Assembly (NCBI GenBank): GCA_944332475.1
Contig: CALVKA010000004.1
Span: 18,091 to 82,090, forward strand
Reading direction: 5' to 3'
Origin: an uncultured Bacilli bacterium
GTDB lineage: Bacteria > Bacillota_I > Bacilli_A > RF39 > UBA660
DNA: 64,000 nucleotides
Part shown: in pieces, positions 45,918 to 55,137 of the stretch
How the letters are laid out: each line of letters starts with the position of its first letter
Position numbering within the stretch: the stretch's first letter is position 1
Translations under genes and position numbers: made by a program
Notes under the pieces: generated by a model
Seen by the model: the letters and a program-made list of their open reading frames with translations, nothing else
Told to the model about the DNA's origin: nothing
The model's database searches: none

Positions 45918-46650
45918 CTAAATCCCTCCATATCGCATCATAAAACTCCGAAAATTCTTTACATTTCCGATTATGAATTGGAGTTGATTTATTGCTTAAC
46001 TTAATATCATATATTTTTTTTACTATTGCAGGTCTTTTTGATAATACTACTATTCTATCAGACATACTAATGGCTTCGGCAATATCATGAGTAACCATAA
46101 TTGCCGTTTTTCCTTCTCTTTTTATGATTCTAAAAATATCATCACTTATGGCTAATCTTGATTGATAATCTAAGGCTGACATTGCCTCATCTAATAATAG
46201 AATATCCGGCTTTGTCGCAAGAGTCCTGATTAGAGCAACTCTTTGCCTCATTCCTCCTGAAAGTCTAGCAGGGTATTCTTCCATAAAATCTTCTAGTCCA
46301 TATGTTTTTAATAGGTGAATTACATATTCTTTGTTTTCTTTTGTTAGTTTTTTATTTATTTCTAGTCCTAATAGACAATTATCTAAAACTGTTCGCCATT
46401 CAAATAAAGAATCATTTTGTAACATATATCCAATAGTGTAATCCTTGGAAAAGTTTATTTCTCCATTTGATTTTTCTTCAAGGCCTGCTAGTATGGAAAG
46501 TATGGTTGACTTCCCACAGCCACTTGGTCCTACAATAGAAATAAATTCTTTTTCTTTTACATCAAAAGATACCGACTCTAATGCTTTTATTTCTCCATCT
46601 CTAGTATGAAATGATTTCTCTAGGTTAGAAATGGTTAATACTTTATTCAC
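45901..46650 (-). CDS. ABC importer ATP-binding protein (SsuB/ThiZ-like)
   Basis: 249 residues, starting with GTG (46650) inside the end of the binding-protein gene, with only a weak ribosome binding site, so it depends on coupling. Walker A GPSGCGKST, Q-loop YMLQNDSLFEWRTV, signature LSGGMRQRVALIRTL, Walker B ILLLDEAMSALD and switch VTHDIAEAISMSDR. Energises import at the inner membrane face. Confidence 0.95.
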   Translation of the reverse strand: MNKVLTISNLEKSFHTRDGEIKALESVSFDVKEKEFISIVGPSGCGKSTILSILAGLEEKSNGEINFSKDYTIGYMLQNDSLFEWRTVLDNCLLGLEINKKLTKENKEYVIHLLKTYGLEDFMEEYPARLSGGMRQRVALIRTLATKPDILLLDEAMSALDYQSRLAISDDIFRIIKREGKTAIMVTHDIAEAISMSDRIVVLSKRPAIVKKIYDIKLSNKSTPIHNRKCKEFSEFYDAIWRDLDVHIQ

Positions 46651-47638
46651 TATATATTAATTCTTCATATGGAACTTTTTCATCAATTGCTCCATAATCT
46701 AGCATGATGTCTTGTAAATGATTGAAAGAATCTTCCGAAAATTCAGTAGTTTCTGGCCATGCATCTATGTCTCGATATCTCTTTACTACTTTCGTAATAT
46801 CTTCTAATGACGTATCTGGAAACTGATTGATAATTGCTTTTGCTACTTCTTCATCTGTATGATTTTGTACATAGTCAAGTCCTTTTTGGACTGCTTTCGT
46901 GAAGTTGTTTATTAATTCTTTATTTTCTTCTATGAAACTAATTCTTGCTGAATAGGAAGTATATGGTACAACACCACCAAGTTTTCCTAGACTAGCTACT
47001 ACATAGCCATATCCTTCTTGTTCTAATTCCAAGGCATTTGGTTCAAATAAAGTAACAAAATCTCCTTGTCCTCCTATAAATGCTCCACCCATGGCTGCAA
47101 ACTCTACTGAAGTATCGACTGTAACATCTTTTTCAGGATCAATCCCATTTTGCTTTAATGCATATTCTAAAGTCATTTCTGGCATACCTCCAGCACGGCC
47201 TCCTAATATGGTCTTTCCTTTTAAGTCTTCTAATGAAAAATCTTCTATGTTCTCTCTAGATACGATAAATGAGCCGTCTTTTTGTGTTAGTTGAGCAAAT
47301 GTTTTTAAGTAGTCTTTTTCTCCACCATTATAGACATAAATGGTTCCTTCACTTCCACAGAAACCAATATCTGCATCTTTAGATAATACTGCTGCTGTTA
47401 CTTTATCAGCACCACTTGTTAAAATTAACTCGATATCGATTCCCACTTCTTCAAAATAACCTTGTTCAATTGCTACATATTGTGGAGCATAGAAAATGGA
47501 ATGTGTCACCTCTGCAAGTGTAATTTGTGTCAACTTTTCCCCATCTTTATTCTCTTTATTAAAATCAAATAGCACTAAGGCAGCCAGTAATAATATTAAT
47601 ATACCGGCTACAATAAAAATAATAATTTTCTTTTTCAT
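46643..47638 (-). CDS. NMT1/THI5-like substrate-binding protein of the ABC importer
   Basis: 331 residues. An N-terminal helix (about 4-24) with no lipobox Cys, so it is held by an uncleaved anchor rather than as a lipoprotein. The binding domain opens TLAEVTHSIFYAPQYVAIEQGYF and continues ELILTSGADKVTAAVLSKDADIGFCG, the NMT1/THI5 pattern. Relatives bind hydroxymethylpyrimidine or aliphatic sulfonates/nitrate. I cannot choose between them. No TPP riboswitch is visible in the 136-nt leader region, which weakens a thiamine role. First of three overlapping importer genes. Confidence 0.88.
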   Translation of the reverse strand: MKKKIIIFIVAGILILLLAALVLFDFNKENKDGEKLTQITLAEVTHSIFYAPQYVAIEQGYFEEVGIDIELILTSGADKVTAAVLSKDADIGFCGSEGTIYVYNGGEKDYLKTFAQLTQKDGSFIVSRENIEDFSLEDLKGKTILGGRAGGMPEMTLEYALKQNGIDPEKDVTVDTSVEFAAMGGAFIGGQGDFVTLFEPNALELEQEGYGYVVASLGKLGGVVPYTSYSARISFIEENKELINNFTKAVQKGLDYVQNHTDEEVAKAIINQFPDTSLEDITKVVKRYRDIDAWPETTEFSEDSFNHLQDIMLDYGAIDEKVPYEELIYSE

Positions 47639-47659
47639 ATTTCTCCTTTCTACTACGAT

Positions 47660-47688
47660 ATTATATGAAATAATTTAAAAATTGTTAG
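47660..47688 (-). promoter_or_regulatory. ABC importer promoter
   Basis: CTAACA (47688..47683), 17 nt, TATAAT (47665..47660) on the minus strand, 21 nt before the ATG. No riboswitch-like structure lies between promoter and start. Confidence 0.6.
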
Positions 47689-47725
47689 TTTGTATCCCAT
47701 TCATAAACTGAATTAACTATAAAAT

Positions 47726-47752
47726 AAAAAAATAGATAGTTTTTTCTATCTA
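47726..47752 (-). terminator. Terminator of the zinc-ribbon HTH-like protein gene
   Basis: A 7-bp stem TAGATAG/CTATCTA (47752-47746 with 47739-47733), 6-nt loop, then seven U from A at 47726-47732. Confidence 0.82.
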
Positions 47753-47774
47753 CTTTCACCTTTCGTTCTATTTA

Positions 47775-48536
47775 TCATTTGTCACTATTTTCTTTTGAAT
47801 CAAGGCTTTTGTCTTCTACAATACTCCCACAATAACTACACCAAGTTTTTCCTCCTCTATTTACTTCGTTAGGGGCACCACAATTTTGACAATTTACTGT
47901 AATTTTATCTTTTTTCTTTTTATCATACTTATTATAGTAGGTAATCACTCCGTCTACTTTATTTAGAATGATACCGTCTATTAGATCTTTGTCATCTAAA
48001 TATATTAGGTCATTTAATACTTGTTGCTGCATTTCTTCCTTTGTTTTTCCTGGGATATGTGGTATGCGGGCAACAATATCTGGTATTTGTAATTGACTTC
48101 TATAAATATATGGACGGTATTTTTTTAGTAGTTGTTGATCTTCTGGACTGCAACGATTTACTAGCCCATTTATTTCATCTACAAAATAATCTTCAGGAAT
48201 CTTTTTTATTTGCTTTAAATATCGAATTTTAAATATGCATTCGGTATATGTACATCCAGCAAGTTCAGCGATTTGTTTTATGTCTTCTTCTTTATCCTTC
48301 ATTATTTGTGAATAAATTATTTTCATCTTTTTCATAAATTCTTCATCTTTTAATGATTCTGTGCCATAAAATTTTGTATAGTCTAGATATGAGTCTTCTT
48401 TTATATTATTTATTTTCGTTTCCTTTACTTCATCACACATAATAGATGCTAATTCAAAAATGTTCATATTCGTTATTCGTTGTATTAAAGCTATTATCAT
48501 TATTATAATCAGACATATTGCAGATACAATTTCCAT
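47775..48536 (-). CDS. Membrane-tethered protein with helical (winged-helix-like) region and C-terminal zinc ribbon
   Basis: 253 residues. A membrane helix (about 2-22), an acidic helical stretch, a segment IKQIAELAGCTYTECIFKIRYLKQI that looks like an HTH, a central helical domain, and a C-terminal Cys4 zinc ribbon (VNCQNCGAPNEV...TWCSYCGSI). Similar proteins occur in low-GC Gram-positives without a known role. Single-gene unit between a good promoter and a terminator. Confidence 0.65.
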   Translation of the reverse strand: MEIVSAICLIIIMIIALIQRITNMNIFELASIMCDEVKETKINNIKEDSYLDYTKFYGTESLKDEEFMKKMKIIYSQIMKDKEEDIKQIAELAGCTYTECIFKIRYLKQIKKIPEDYFVDEINGLVNRCSPEDQQLLKKYRPYIYRSQLQIPDIVARIPHIPGKTKEEMQQQVLNDLIYLDDKDLIDGIILNKVDGVITYYNKYDKKKKDKITVNCQNCGAPNEVNRGGKTWCSYCGSIVEDKSLDSKENSDK

Positions 48537-48560
48537 ACTTTTTTCCTACCTTCTAGTTTT

Positions 48561-48589
48561 ATTATATAGTAAGTTACTTATTTTGGCAA
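48561..48589 (-). promoter_or_regulatory. Promoter of the zinc-ribbon protein gene
   Basis: TTGCCA (48589..48584), 17 nt, TATAAT (48566..48561), about 24 nt before the ATG. Confidence 0.8.
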
Positions 48590-48590
48590 A

Positions 48591-48613
48591 AGAAAAAGAC
48601 GATTTCTCGTCTT
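48591..48613 (-). terminator. Terminator of the flavodoxin-DUF362 gene
   Basis: A 7-bp stem AAGACGA/TCGTCTT (48613-48607 with 48602-48596), 4-nt loop, U-rich exit. It overlaps the stop codon. Confidence 0.82.
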
Positions 48614-49304
48614 AATCTAAATTAATTAATTCATATTCTCTTGTTCCAAAACCTAAATCAGTAGCTGCTTCTACTGTGTGAACACCATGTAGTGATTCAA
48701 TTCTTTTAATTAGTTTGTCTTTTCCTGGGTCTGTAGAATTATATACTAAATCTAGGCAGGCCTGATCTATTGCAATAGGATCTAGACTTGCTAATATTCC
48801 AATATCCTGCATACAAGGTGCTGATGCATTTCCATCACAGTCGCAATCTACAGAAATATTCTTCATGATATTGATATATGCTGCATTTCCATTAAAGTGT
48901 TTTACAACGCTTGACGCAGCATCTGCCATAGCTTCTAAGAATCTATCTTGCTCTGGTAAGTTATTGAATAGTTCGTTTTGATCACTTACTTTACCAGCTG
49001 TATGGATTAGTGTCTTTCCTGCTGATGATGCACAACCAATGGATAATTGTTTTAAAGCACCACCATATCCTGCTGTTACAAATAAAAATATTTTTTTATT
49101 TTCTAGCGACATTAAAATTTTCTTTATTTTATCTGTACACATTCCTTTTATGATGGGTGTTCCAATATAATATATTTCATCATTTTGGGATACGGTTTCT
49201 GTTGTAATTTTTTCTAATTTGGCACTTGGTTTTTCTTTTTTTATCTCTTTGGCTAATTCTTCTGTATTTCCAGATAGAGAATCATAAATGATAATTTCTT
49301 TCAT
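48612..49304 (-). CDS. Chimeric protein: flavodoxin-like N-terminus joined to C-terminal half of DUF362
   Basis: 230 residues in two dissimilar parts. Residues 1-80 are flavodoxin-like: IIIYDSLSGNTEELAKEI (phosphate loop), DEIYYIGTPIIKGMC and KKIFLFVTAGYGG. From about 81, GGALKQLSIGCASSAGKTLI onward matches what I know of the C-terminal half of DUF362 proteins: LPEQDRFLEAMADAASSVV, YINIMKNISVDCDCDG and DIGILASLDPIAIDQACLDLVYNSTDPG to the end. Full DUF362 proteins have a different N-terminal half. Cys91, 154, 156, 164 and 183 could hold metal. The frame is intact with AAGGTAA before the ATG. Likely a redox protein of unknown target; could also be a fused decay product. Confidence 0.75.
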   Translation of the reverse strand: MKEIIIYDSLSGNTEELAKEIKKEKPSAKLEKITTETVSQNDEIYYIGTPIIKGMCTDKIKKILMSLENKKIFLFVTAGYGGALKQLSIGCASSAGKTLIHTAGKVSDQNELFNNLPEQDRFLEAMADAASSVVKHFNGNAAYINIMKNISVDCDCDGNASAPCMQDIGILASLDPIAIDQACLDLVYNSTDPGKDKLIKRIESLHGVHTVEAATDLGFGTREYELINLD

Positions 49305-49330
49305 GTTATTACCTTCTTTCTTATTATATC

Positions 49331-49358
49331 AAAAAATAGAAGATATACTCCTCTATTT
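49331..49358 (-). terminator. Terminator after the YkuE-like phosphoesterase gene
   Basis: A 7-bp stem AAATAGA/TCTATTT (49358-49352 with 49340-49334), U6 exit. AU-rich, moderate strength. Confidence 0.55.
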
Positions 49359-50546
49359 AAATTTCACATCAACGATTACTACTTCTGCGATGGTACCAAC
49401 TCTCATATTTGGACCAAATAATCCTACACCACTTGTTACGATACTATGCATATCATCTTTTTGTAAGTATCCATAGGGATTTTCCCACATTAGAGCATTG
49501 GTTAAATTTGCCGGAAATAATTGTCCATCATGCGTATGTCCAGATAAATCAATATCTACTCCAGCATCTGCTAATTCTTGTAATTCATTGGGTTCATGGT
49601 CGATTACAATGATTGGCTTTTTTTGGTCTAAATTTTCTGTAATTTCTTGTGGTGTTTTTCTTACTGTAATTCCTCTTCCTGGTCTACGGTAATCTGGTCT
49701 TCCATATAGATAAAAGCTATCATCAATTAGAACTTCTTCATCCCTTAGTAGTGTAATATTGGCATCTTCTAAAAGTTCGTCCATTCTAATATCACTTTCT
49801 TTTTTATCGCCTTTTTTACTAAAAGTAAAGCCTGCCAATATTTTTTCACTAATATCATGATTTCCATATACTGCATAAGTACCATATGTACTTTTTAGTT
49901 GCCTTAGTGTTTTTATAATCTGCTCTGGATTATCAAGAGATTCATATTCATTATCAAATATATCTCCTGCTATTACTACAATATTTGGATTTTGTTCGTT
50001 GATTTTTTTTACCATTTTTTTAATATGATGAGTGCCTATGTTATATCCCATATGTAGATCTGCAACTAATGCAATTTTTAAATCCTTTATATTTTTTACT
50101 TTTTTATTGACGGTTATTTCATATTTTGTTGTGTGAATGATTCTTGCATTAATTGCTCCATAAATACTGATTCCTCCAATAATAAAAATACAAATCGCGC
50201 CGGCAATAACAAATGTTCTTTTTGATTTAATATATTGTTCGGGTATCTTTTTTGTTTTTTTTATTACTAATCTTATGGCATCTGCAATTAGTACTGTTAA
50301 TACAATATAGAGAAATACTCCTAACCAATAATTTCCTATTAGTTTAAAAACTCGTCCCAAGTTATTTGGAGGTAAAAGAAATCCTATTAGTAATGAACCA
50401 GCAAAAAAAGTATAAATTACAATAATAATTACTCGAATAATTTTGTTGTTGAAATGTTTATTACAGGCTTGCATCCAACTGAGTAACCATCTTGCTATAT
50501 AAAAATTAATCAGTATATAAAATGGTGATAATAATATTGCTATCAT
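49353..50546 (-). CDS. Membrane metallophosphoesterase (YkuE/YaeI-like)
   Basis: 397 residues. Four to five membrane helices (to about residue 130) precede a calcineurin-type domain: LKIALVADLHMGYNIGTHH, VIAGDIFDNEYE, YGNHDISE, IVIDHEPNEL and LSGHTHDGQLFP, giving a complete two-metal site. YkuE/YaeI relatives act on lipid-linked phosphates at the outer face. AAAGGA ribosome binding site. 30 nt downstream of the DUF975 fusion gene, so probably co-transcribed. Confidence 0.92.
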   Translation of the reverse strand: MIAILLSPFYILINFYIARWLLSWMQACNKHFNNKIIRVIIIVIYTFFAGSLLIGFLLPPNNLGRVFKLIGNYWLGVFLYIVLTVLIADAIRLVIKKTKKIPEQYIKSKRTFVIAGAICIFIIGGISIYGAINARIIHTTKYEITVNKKVKNIKDLKIALVADLHMGYNIGTHHIKKMVKKINEQNPNIVVIAGDIFDNEYESLDNPEQIIKTLRQLKSTYGTYAVYGNHDISEKILAGFTFSKKGDKKESDIRMDELLEDANITLLRDEEVLIDDSFYLYGRPDYRRPGRGITVRKTPQEITENLDQKKPIIVIDHEPNELQELADAGVDIDLSGHTHDGQLFPANLTNALMWENPYGYLQKDDMHSIVTSGVGLFGPNMRVGTIAEVVIVDVKFK

Positions 50547-50575
50547 GTGAAAATCCTTTCTGATTGAAACTTATT

Positions 50576-52363
50576 CTATTCTTTTAGTACTATCATTTGG
50601 TAGTCTGTGATTCCTCTTCCAACATTTGGATCACTTCTAGAATAAATATTGTCTAATACAAATAATACTAATAAAACGCAACATACCGTAATCAATTTTT
50701 TACGGTTTATTTTTTGAATTATGTTATCTAATAATGGAGCTATAATATAGACAACAGCAATGCCTCCTAGACCAAAAACTAATAATCCTTCAGCACATAT
50801 CCTTCCATGTAAGTTTAGAAAATATCCACTGTAATCCCACCATTTTTGACCATTATATATATATTCTAAGTAAACGGATGTAAAATATTCTATTGTTCCA
50901 CATAAAATAATAATAGTTAAAAACTGTAGTAGTGGTTTGGAACGGAACTTATTTAAAACTGTCAAAATTAAAATTCCACCATAGCCATAAATTGGTAGCC
51001 AAGGTCCTTGTAATACTCCTCTTTTTATAAATTCTCCATCGGCAATGATATGTAACATAACTTCCCATAGCCATCCAATTACTGCAAATATAAAGAACAT
51101 GGCTAATAAAGACCAAATAGAATATCTTCTCATATAGTTAATGGTATCCATCTTTTGTCTTTGGTGCCTTTCTGGTATGGTAAACAAACGCATTGGGTAT
51201 TCTTTTCCACGAAGTGCATTTTTAAAGATTTCTAACCGTTGTAGTTTTCTATCTTGTTGTTCAATTGCTTCTGCTTCTTTTGTGTCTGATAATGAAATGC
51301 CAAAAAATTCTGCTAATACTTTTTTTATTCCCTGTGGCTTTTCTACTTTTTCTTGTGATTTTTTTAGACTTTCTACTACGTCTGCATATTCTTTTTCTAA
51401 TTGTTCTTTTGGTGCTTTTTCATATAAGTAGGTATCGTTTAGCTTTTCCGTGCCTGGCATACCTTCTTCTTTTGATAACTTTCTTAGATAAACAAAGTAT
51501 TCTGTCATAGTTGCTACTTTATAGGGATTAGAATATAGGATTTCTGTAATTCCAAGTGTTACCATACCTAAAATTGCCCACCCTATATAAGATAGTTCTA
51601 GTTTGAAGCATTCCCATTTATGTCCATCCATCATTCTTCTTGATAAAGTGATGGCATCTAAAGTCTTAATATTTGGGTTTTCTGCTACAATATATGGTAC
51701 TAGAAAATAAGAATATCGTTTTACAACAATTCCTATAATTGTTAGGCACCAAAGGCTATAAAATGCGGAAGTTACAAACATGGTCCATGCTGTCCTACTC
51801 CATCTTTTTATTCTTAGTAAAAATAGGAAGCGTTGCATTGATACTTTTTGATATATTCTACCTTCTAAGAAGATTCTTCTAGAAATAACTTGGTACATAT
51901 TACCTAAGAAAAACCATAATAGGAAACTTAATAATAAACTAGCACCAACTAGAATAATAGACGTAATATTAGGGTGACCAATAATAGAATTCATACCTGT
52001 AATAAACGTTACATAGATGGATCCTGTTGAAAAGCCATTTATAATCATGGCAAAGATTCCTCTGCTTCTACCTAATACTTTGGTTGTGTCTTCTTGATCT
52101 TTTTTGATAATTTCTTCCTTTAGTTCTTTGGTTGTCTTTTTACTTTCCTCACTATTTCCGTCTAAAGCTTCTTGAACCGCTTGGTCAATTCGTTCTGGTT
52201 CGGTAATTACACTTCCTGGAAATGGTGTTGTCTCTGTAATATTTAAAGAGCCAAAGAATTCTGATCCTATGAAAGATGCTATTACACATGCTACTAAAAA
52301 AATTGGATAGTGCTTTTTTAAATTTTTTTTGGCCTTACTTTTTAGTTCCTTCCTTACTTTCAT
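50576..52363 (-). CDS. DUF975 / CmpB-type (putative ABC transporter type IV) membrane fusion
   Basis: 595 residues. The first part (about 1-300) is DUF975-like: KELKSKAKKNLKKHYPIFLVACVIA, several helices and NPNIKTLDAITLSRRMMDGHKWECFKLELSYIGW-type ending. An acidic linker region with a coiled-coil look (about 310-400) follows. The last part (about 415-570) is the putative ABC-transporter type IV (CmpB) domain: FAVIGWLWEVMLHII, KRGVLQGPWLPIYGYGG, WDYSGYFLNLHGRICAEG. Neither domain has a proven function. Both occur separately in Firmicutes, and here they are one polypeptide. GGAGGAAG start; -10 TATAAT about 30 nt upstream. Confidence 0.82.
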   Translation of the reverse strand: MKVRKELKSKAKKNLKKHYPIFLVACVIASFIGSEFFGSLNITETTPFPGSVITEPERIDQAVQEALDGNSEESKKTTKELKEEIIKKDQEDTTKVLGRSRGIFAMIINGFSTGSIYVTFITGMNSIIGHPNITSIILVGASLLLSFLLWFFLGNMYQVISRRIFLEGRIYQKVSMQRFLFLLRIKRWSRTAWTMFVTSAFYSLWCLTIIGIVVKRYSYFLVPYIVAENPNIKTLDAITLSRRMMDGHKWECFKLELSYIGWAILGMVTLGITEILYSNPYKVATMTEYFVYLRKLSKEEGMPGTEKLNDTYLYEKAPKEQLEKEYADVVESLKKSQEKVEKPQGIKKVLAEFFGISLSDTKEAEAIEQQDRKLQRLEIFKNALRGKEYPMRLFTIPERHQRQKMDTINYMRRYSIWSLLAMFFIFAVIGWLWEVMLHIIADGEFIKRGVLQGPWLPIYGYGGILILTVLNKFRSKPLLQFLTIIILCGTIEYFTSVYLEYIYNGQKWWDYSGYFLNLHGRICAEGLLVFGLGGIAVVYIIAPLLDNIIQKINRKKLITVCCVLLVLFVLDNIYSRSDPNVGRGITDYQMIVLKE

Positions 52364-52431
52364 ATACTTCCTCCAGAACGTTAATTCTTATTTTATTATA
52401 CACTATATTCGATAGATACGAAAGTTTTCCT

Positions 52432-52464
52432 CAAAAAAAGCTAATCTCTTTTTTAGAGATTAGC
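52432..52464 (-). terminator. Terminator of the fucO-FIST-aldehyde dehydrogenase operon
   Basis: A perfect 10-bp stem GCTAATCTCT/AGAGATTAGC (52440-52449 with 52455-52464), 5-nt loop and U-run. Strong. Confidence 0.9.
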
Positions 52465-52483
52465 CTTTGTATTATCATTTATG

Positions 52484-53920
52484 TTATTTCAATACATTTT
52501 TTAACACAATAGTTTTAATTCTAGACATTTCTTGTAATGTAGTAGCAATTCCTTCATTTCCAATTCCTGAATGTTTCCATCCACCGAATGGCATTTCTGC
52601 TGAACGGAAGAAACTAGCTCCATTGATGACAGCTCCTCCAACTTCTAGCCTTTCTGCTACTTTGAAAGCGTTATTCATATCTCTTGTGATGATATTTCCG
52701 CATAATCCAAAACTTGATTGATTTGCAATATCAATTGCTTCATCAATTGTGTCAAAACCACAAATTGGAATAACAGGTCCAAATACTTCCATATCTTTCA
52801 TGATATCCATATCTCTTGTTACATCAGTTAATACCGCTGGTTCGTAGTATGCTCCATTTCTACGACCACCAAAGATTAATTTTGCTCCTTGTTGTACTGT
52901 TGTATTTACTTGTTCTTCTACTCGTTTTGCTGCTCTTTCATTGATTAGGCAACCAATTTCTGTTGCCTCATCCATTGGATTTCCAACACGCATTTTGCTA
53001 ATTCTTTCGATTACTTTACGAGTGAATTCATCTTTTATGTCATTGTGTACCAAGAAACGTTTACTTGCACAACAAACTTGTCCTGTATTGTAAAGCCTTC
53101 CCCAGACCATTTCTTCTACAGCTAAATCTAGGTCTCCATCTTTGTCTAAAATGAAGGCATCGTTTCCACCTAACTCTAACATTACATGAGTTAAGTTTTT
53201 ACTAGCAGTCCCCATCGTTTCCATACCAACAGCAGTTGATCCTGTTACACTGACAAGATGTACCCCTTTATGTCTTGCTAACGCTTGACCTGTCGTTGGG
53301 CCATCTCCTGATAGACAGCTGATAACACCATCTGGTACTCCTGCTTCTTTTAATAATAAACAATATCTGTGTAATGTTAATGGGTTATATGTAGATGGTT
53401 TTACAATTACGGCATTTCCCATGATTAGAGCACTTGGTACTTTTTGTCCAAATAAATCACTTGGAAAATTAAATGGAATAATACAAGCAACAACTCCTAA
53501 TGGTTGTCTAATAGTAAACTGAACAGTTTTTTCTTGTCCTGGTTCACTGCCTGTAGGAATATTGATTCCATATAGATGTTTTGCTCTTTCTACATAACCA
53601 TATACGAAGTTTCTAATGTTTCCGATTTCTGCTCTTGCTTCGGTAATTGGTTTTCCTGTTTCTTGGCAAAGAAGCTTTGCTAAATCTTCTTTGTCTCTTT
53701 CTACTAGGTCAACAAATTTTTCCAAGATACGTCCACGTTCATGTAATGGTACTTCTGCCCAGCCTTTTTGTGCTTCTACTGCAGCAGTCACTGCTATATC
53801 TACATCTTCTTCTGTAGAGTTTGGTACAGTATCTAGAAATTCTCCTGTTGCAGGATTTGTTACTTCAATTACTTGACGGTTACTAGCATCCATCTCTATT
53901 CCTTTAACTAAATTCTTCAT
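52484..53920 (-). CDS. NAD(P)-dependent aldehyde dehydrogenase (lactaldehyde/succinate-semialdehyde type)
   Basis: 478 residues, complete ALDH fold: VTNPATGEFLDTVP, Asn151 in IIPFNFPSDL, VIVKPSTYNPLT, SVTGSTAVG, general base Glu249 in MLELGGNDAF and nucleophile Cys283 in NTGQVCCASKRF, then EVFGPVIPICGF and PFGGWKHSGIGNEG. It oxidises an aldehyde to the acid. Because the first gene of the operon is a clear FucO, lactaldehyde to lactate is the best guess, with succinate semialdehyde as alternative. Starts 9 nt after the FIST gene with GGAGG over that gap. Confidence 0.92.
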   Translation of the reverse strand: MKNLVKGIEMDASNRQVIEVTNPATGEFLDTVPNSTEEDVDIAVTAAVEAQKGWAEVPLHERGRILEKFVDLVERDKEDLAKLLCQETGKPITEARAEIGNIRNFVYGYVERAKHLYGINIPTGSEPGQEKTVQFTIRQPLGVVACIIPFNFPSDLFGQKVPSALIMGNAVIVKPSTYNPLTLHRYCLLLKEAGVPDGVISCLSGDGPTTGQALARHKGVHLVSVTGSTAVGMETMGTASKNLTHVMLELGGNDAFILDKDGDLDLAVEEMVWGRLYNTGQVCCASKRFLVHNDIKDEFTRKVIERISKMRVGNPMDEATEIGCLINERAAKRVEEQVNTTVQQGAKLIFGGRRNGAYYEPAVLTDVTRDMDIMKDMEVFGPVIPICGFDTIDEAIDIANQSSFGLCGNIITRDMNNAFKVAERLEVGGAVINGASFFRSAEMPFGGWKHSGIGNEGIATTLQEMSRIKTIVLKNVLK

Positions 53921-53929
53921 TACTACCTC

Positions 53930-55117
53930 CTAATTTTTACCAAAAGCGGTAAATGATAACATTAATCCACCACAGATGTTAGCTGAGTGTTCATCATAAC
54001 CATATTCACCAAATGTAAAGACAGTGATAAATGGTACTCCTTTTGCTTCTTTTACTAATTGTTTATGAACTTCTCCTATACGATCACCAATGCCTAACTT
54101 TCTTCCACCGCAGTGTACTAAGAAATAAGCTGCTGGCTCTGTATATAGTTGTTTTTTCACATCTTTTAATGTGTTACCAGTAGAGTCAATTAATTCATCT
54201 ACTGTTGCTTCTAATTGAAGAATAGCTGTTCCTGGAACGGCTTTGTTTCCTAGAGTAATTGTGTCATCTGTTGTAGTTTTTGTTCCCATATCATTTCCAA
54301 ACATTGGATGACGAATTACGGTTAAATTACCAAGTGGATCTTTTACTCCTAATGGACGAGTAATAGATGCTACTAAAAGGTTTTGTCCTTTTAATTGAGC
54401 AGGTGTTGAATTAATCCAACTTGCATACTTTTTAAGTGCAGATACTCCGTCAATAGATACTAATGTACGGTTATCTTTTACTTCAGTAATTAAACCAATA
54501 TTATTTGTTTCTCTATATGCTCCAGTAAATGAAGTTACAATTTCATTATCTGTATAGAAGAAAGCTACTGCAACACCATCGTTAAATACTTTATCATTAC
54601 AGAAAATTTGCCATTTTCCTTCTACTGTATCATCAGCAGCACTTCCTCCGAACATTGGAACTCTACCAATAACATCTTGGATACCCATTAGGTAATCTTC
54701 TTCTTCTTTTGGACTTGCTACCATATAGAAATAAGCTGGTGCACGAGTAGTTTTTGCATTTTCAACAGCTTCGATGGCTACTTTTCTACCAATAGCACGA
54801 GCATCTTTTCCTGCTTCATGGCATGCAACTCCTACTGTCATATTTTTGTCATCTAACATCATCATTCCTGAAAAACCATGATCTGATGAAATGATTCCTT
54901 CTGGTACCATAATAGCACCACTACTAGTACATCCAATAATTGGAGCATTTGTTACACTTCTAGCTCCTTTTACTACTTCTTTTACATCACACAATACTGA
55001 AGTATATAACATACCTAATTTGGCATTTTTCATATCTTGTGATGCAATTCTTGCTGTTTCTTCACCTGATTTGAAACTGTCAGCATCAATGCTGAATCCT
55101 GTTTTTGCTTTTAACAT
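53930..55117 (-). CDS. FIST (N and C) domain protein
   Basis: 395 residues with a FIST_N part (about 5-200: APIIGCTSSGAIMVPEGI, VPMFGGSAADDTVEGKW) and FIST_C part (about 215-385: LKKYASWINST, LGNLTVIRHPMF, FFLVHCGGRK-like AYFLVHCGGRKLG, and FGEYGYDEHSANICGGLM). FIST is thought to bind small ligands, usually linked to kinases or cyclases, but here there is no output domain. It lies between FucO and aldehyde dehydrogenase genes with 20 and 9 nt gaps. A role in sensing or handling the aldehyde or a by-product is inferred from position only. Confidence 0.85.
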   Translation of the reverse strand: MLKAKTGFSIDADSFKSGEETARIASQDMKNAKLGMLYTSVLCDVKEVVKGARSVTNAPIIGCTSSGAIMVPEGIISSDHGFSGMMMLDDKNMTVGVACHEAGKDARAIGRKVAIEAVENAKTTRAPAYFYMVASPKEEEDYLMGIQDVIGRVPMFGGSAADDTVEGKWQIFCNDKVFNDGVAVAFFYTDNEIVTSFTGAYRETNNIGLITEVKDNRTLVSIDGVSALKKYASWINSTPAQLKGQNLLVASITRPLGVKDPLGNLTVIRHPMFGNDMGTKTTTDDTITLGNKAVPGTAILQLEATVDELIDSTGNTLKDVKKQLYTEPAAYFLVHCGGRKLGIGDRIGEVHKQLVKEAKGVPFITVFTFGEYGYDEHSANICGGLMLSFTAFGKN

Positions 55118-55137
55118 TTCTCTACCTCTTTTCCTTT

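Noticed and set aside
47639..47774. TPP riboswitch expected before the THI5-like importer
   Set aside because: No CTGAGA or ACCTGA-type conserved elements; only a terminator of the upstream gene, a promoter and a ribosome binding site.
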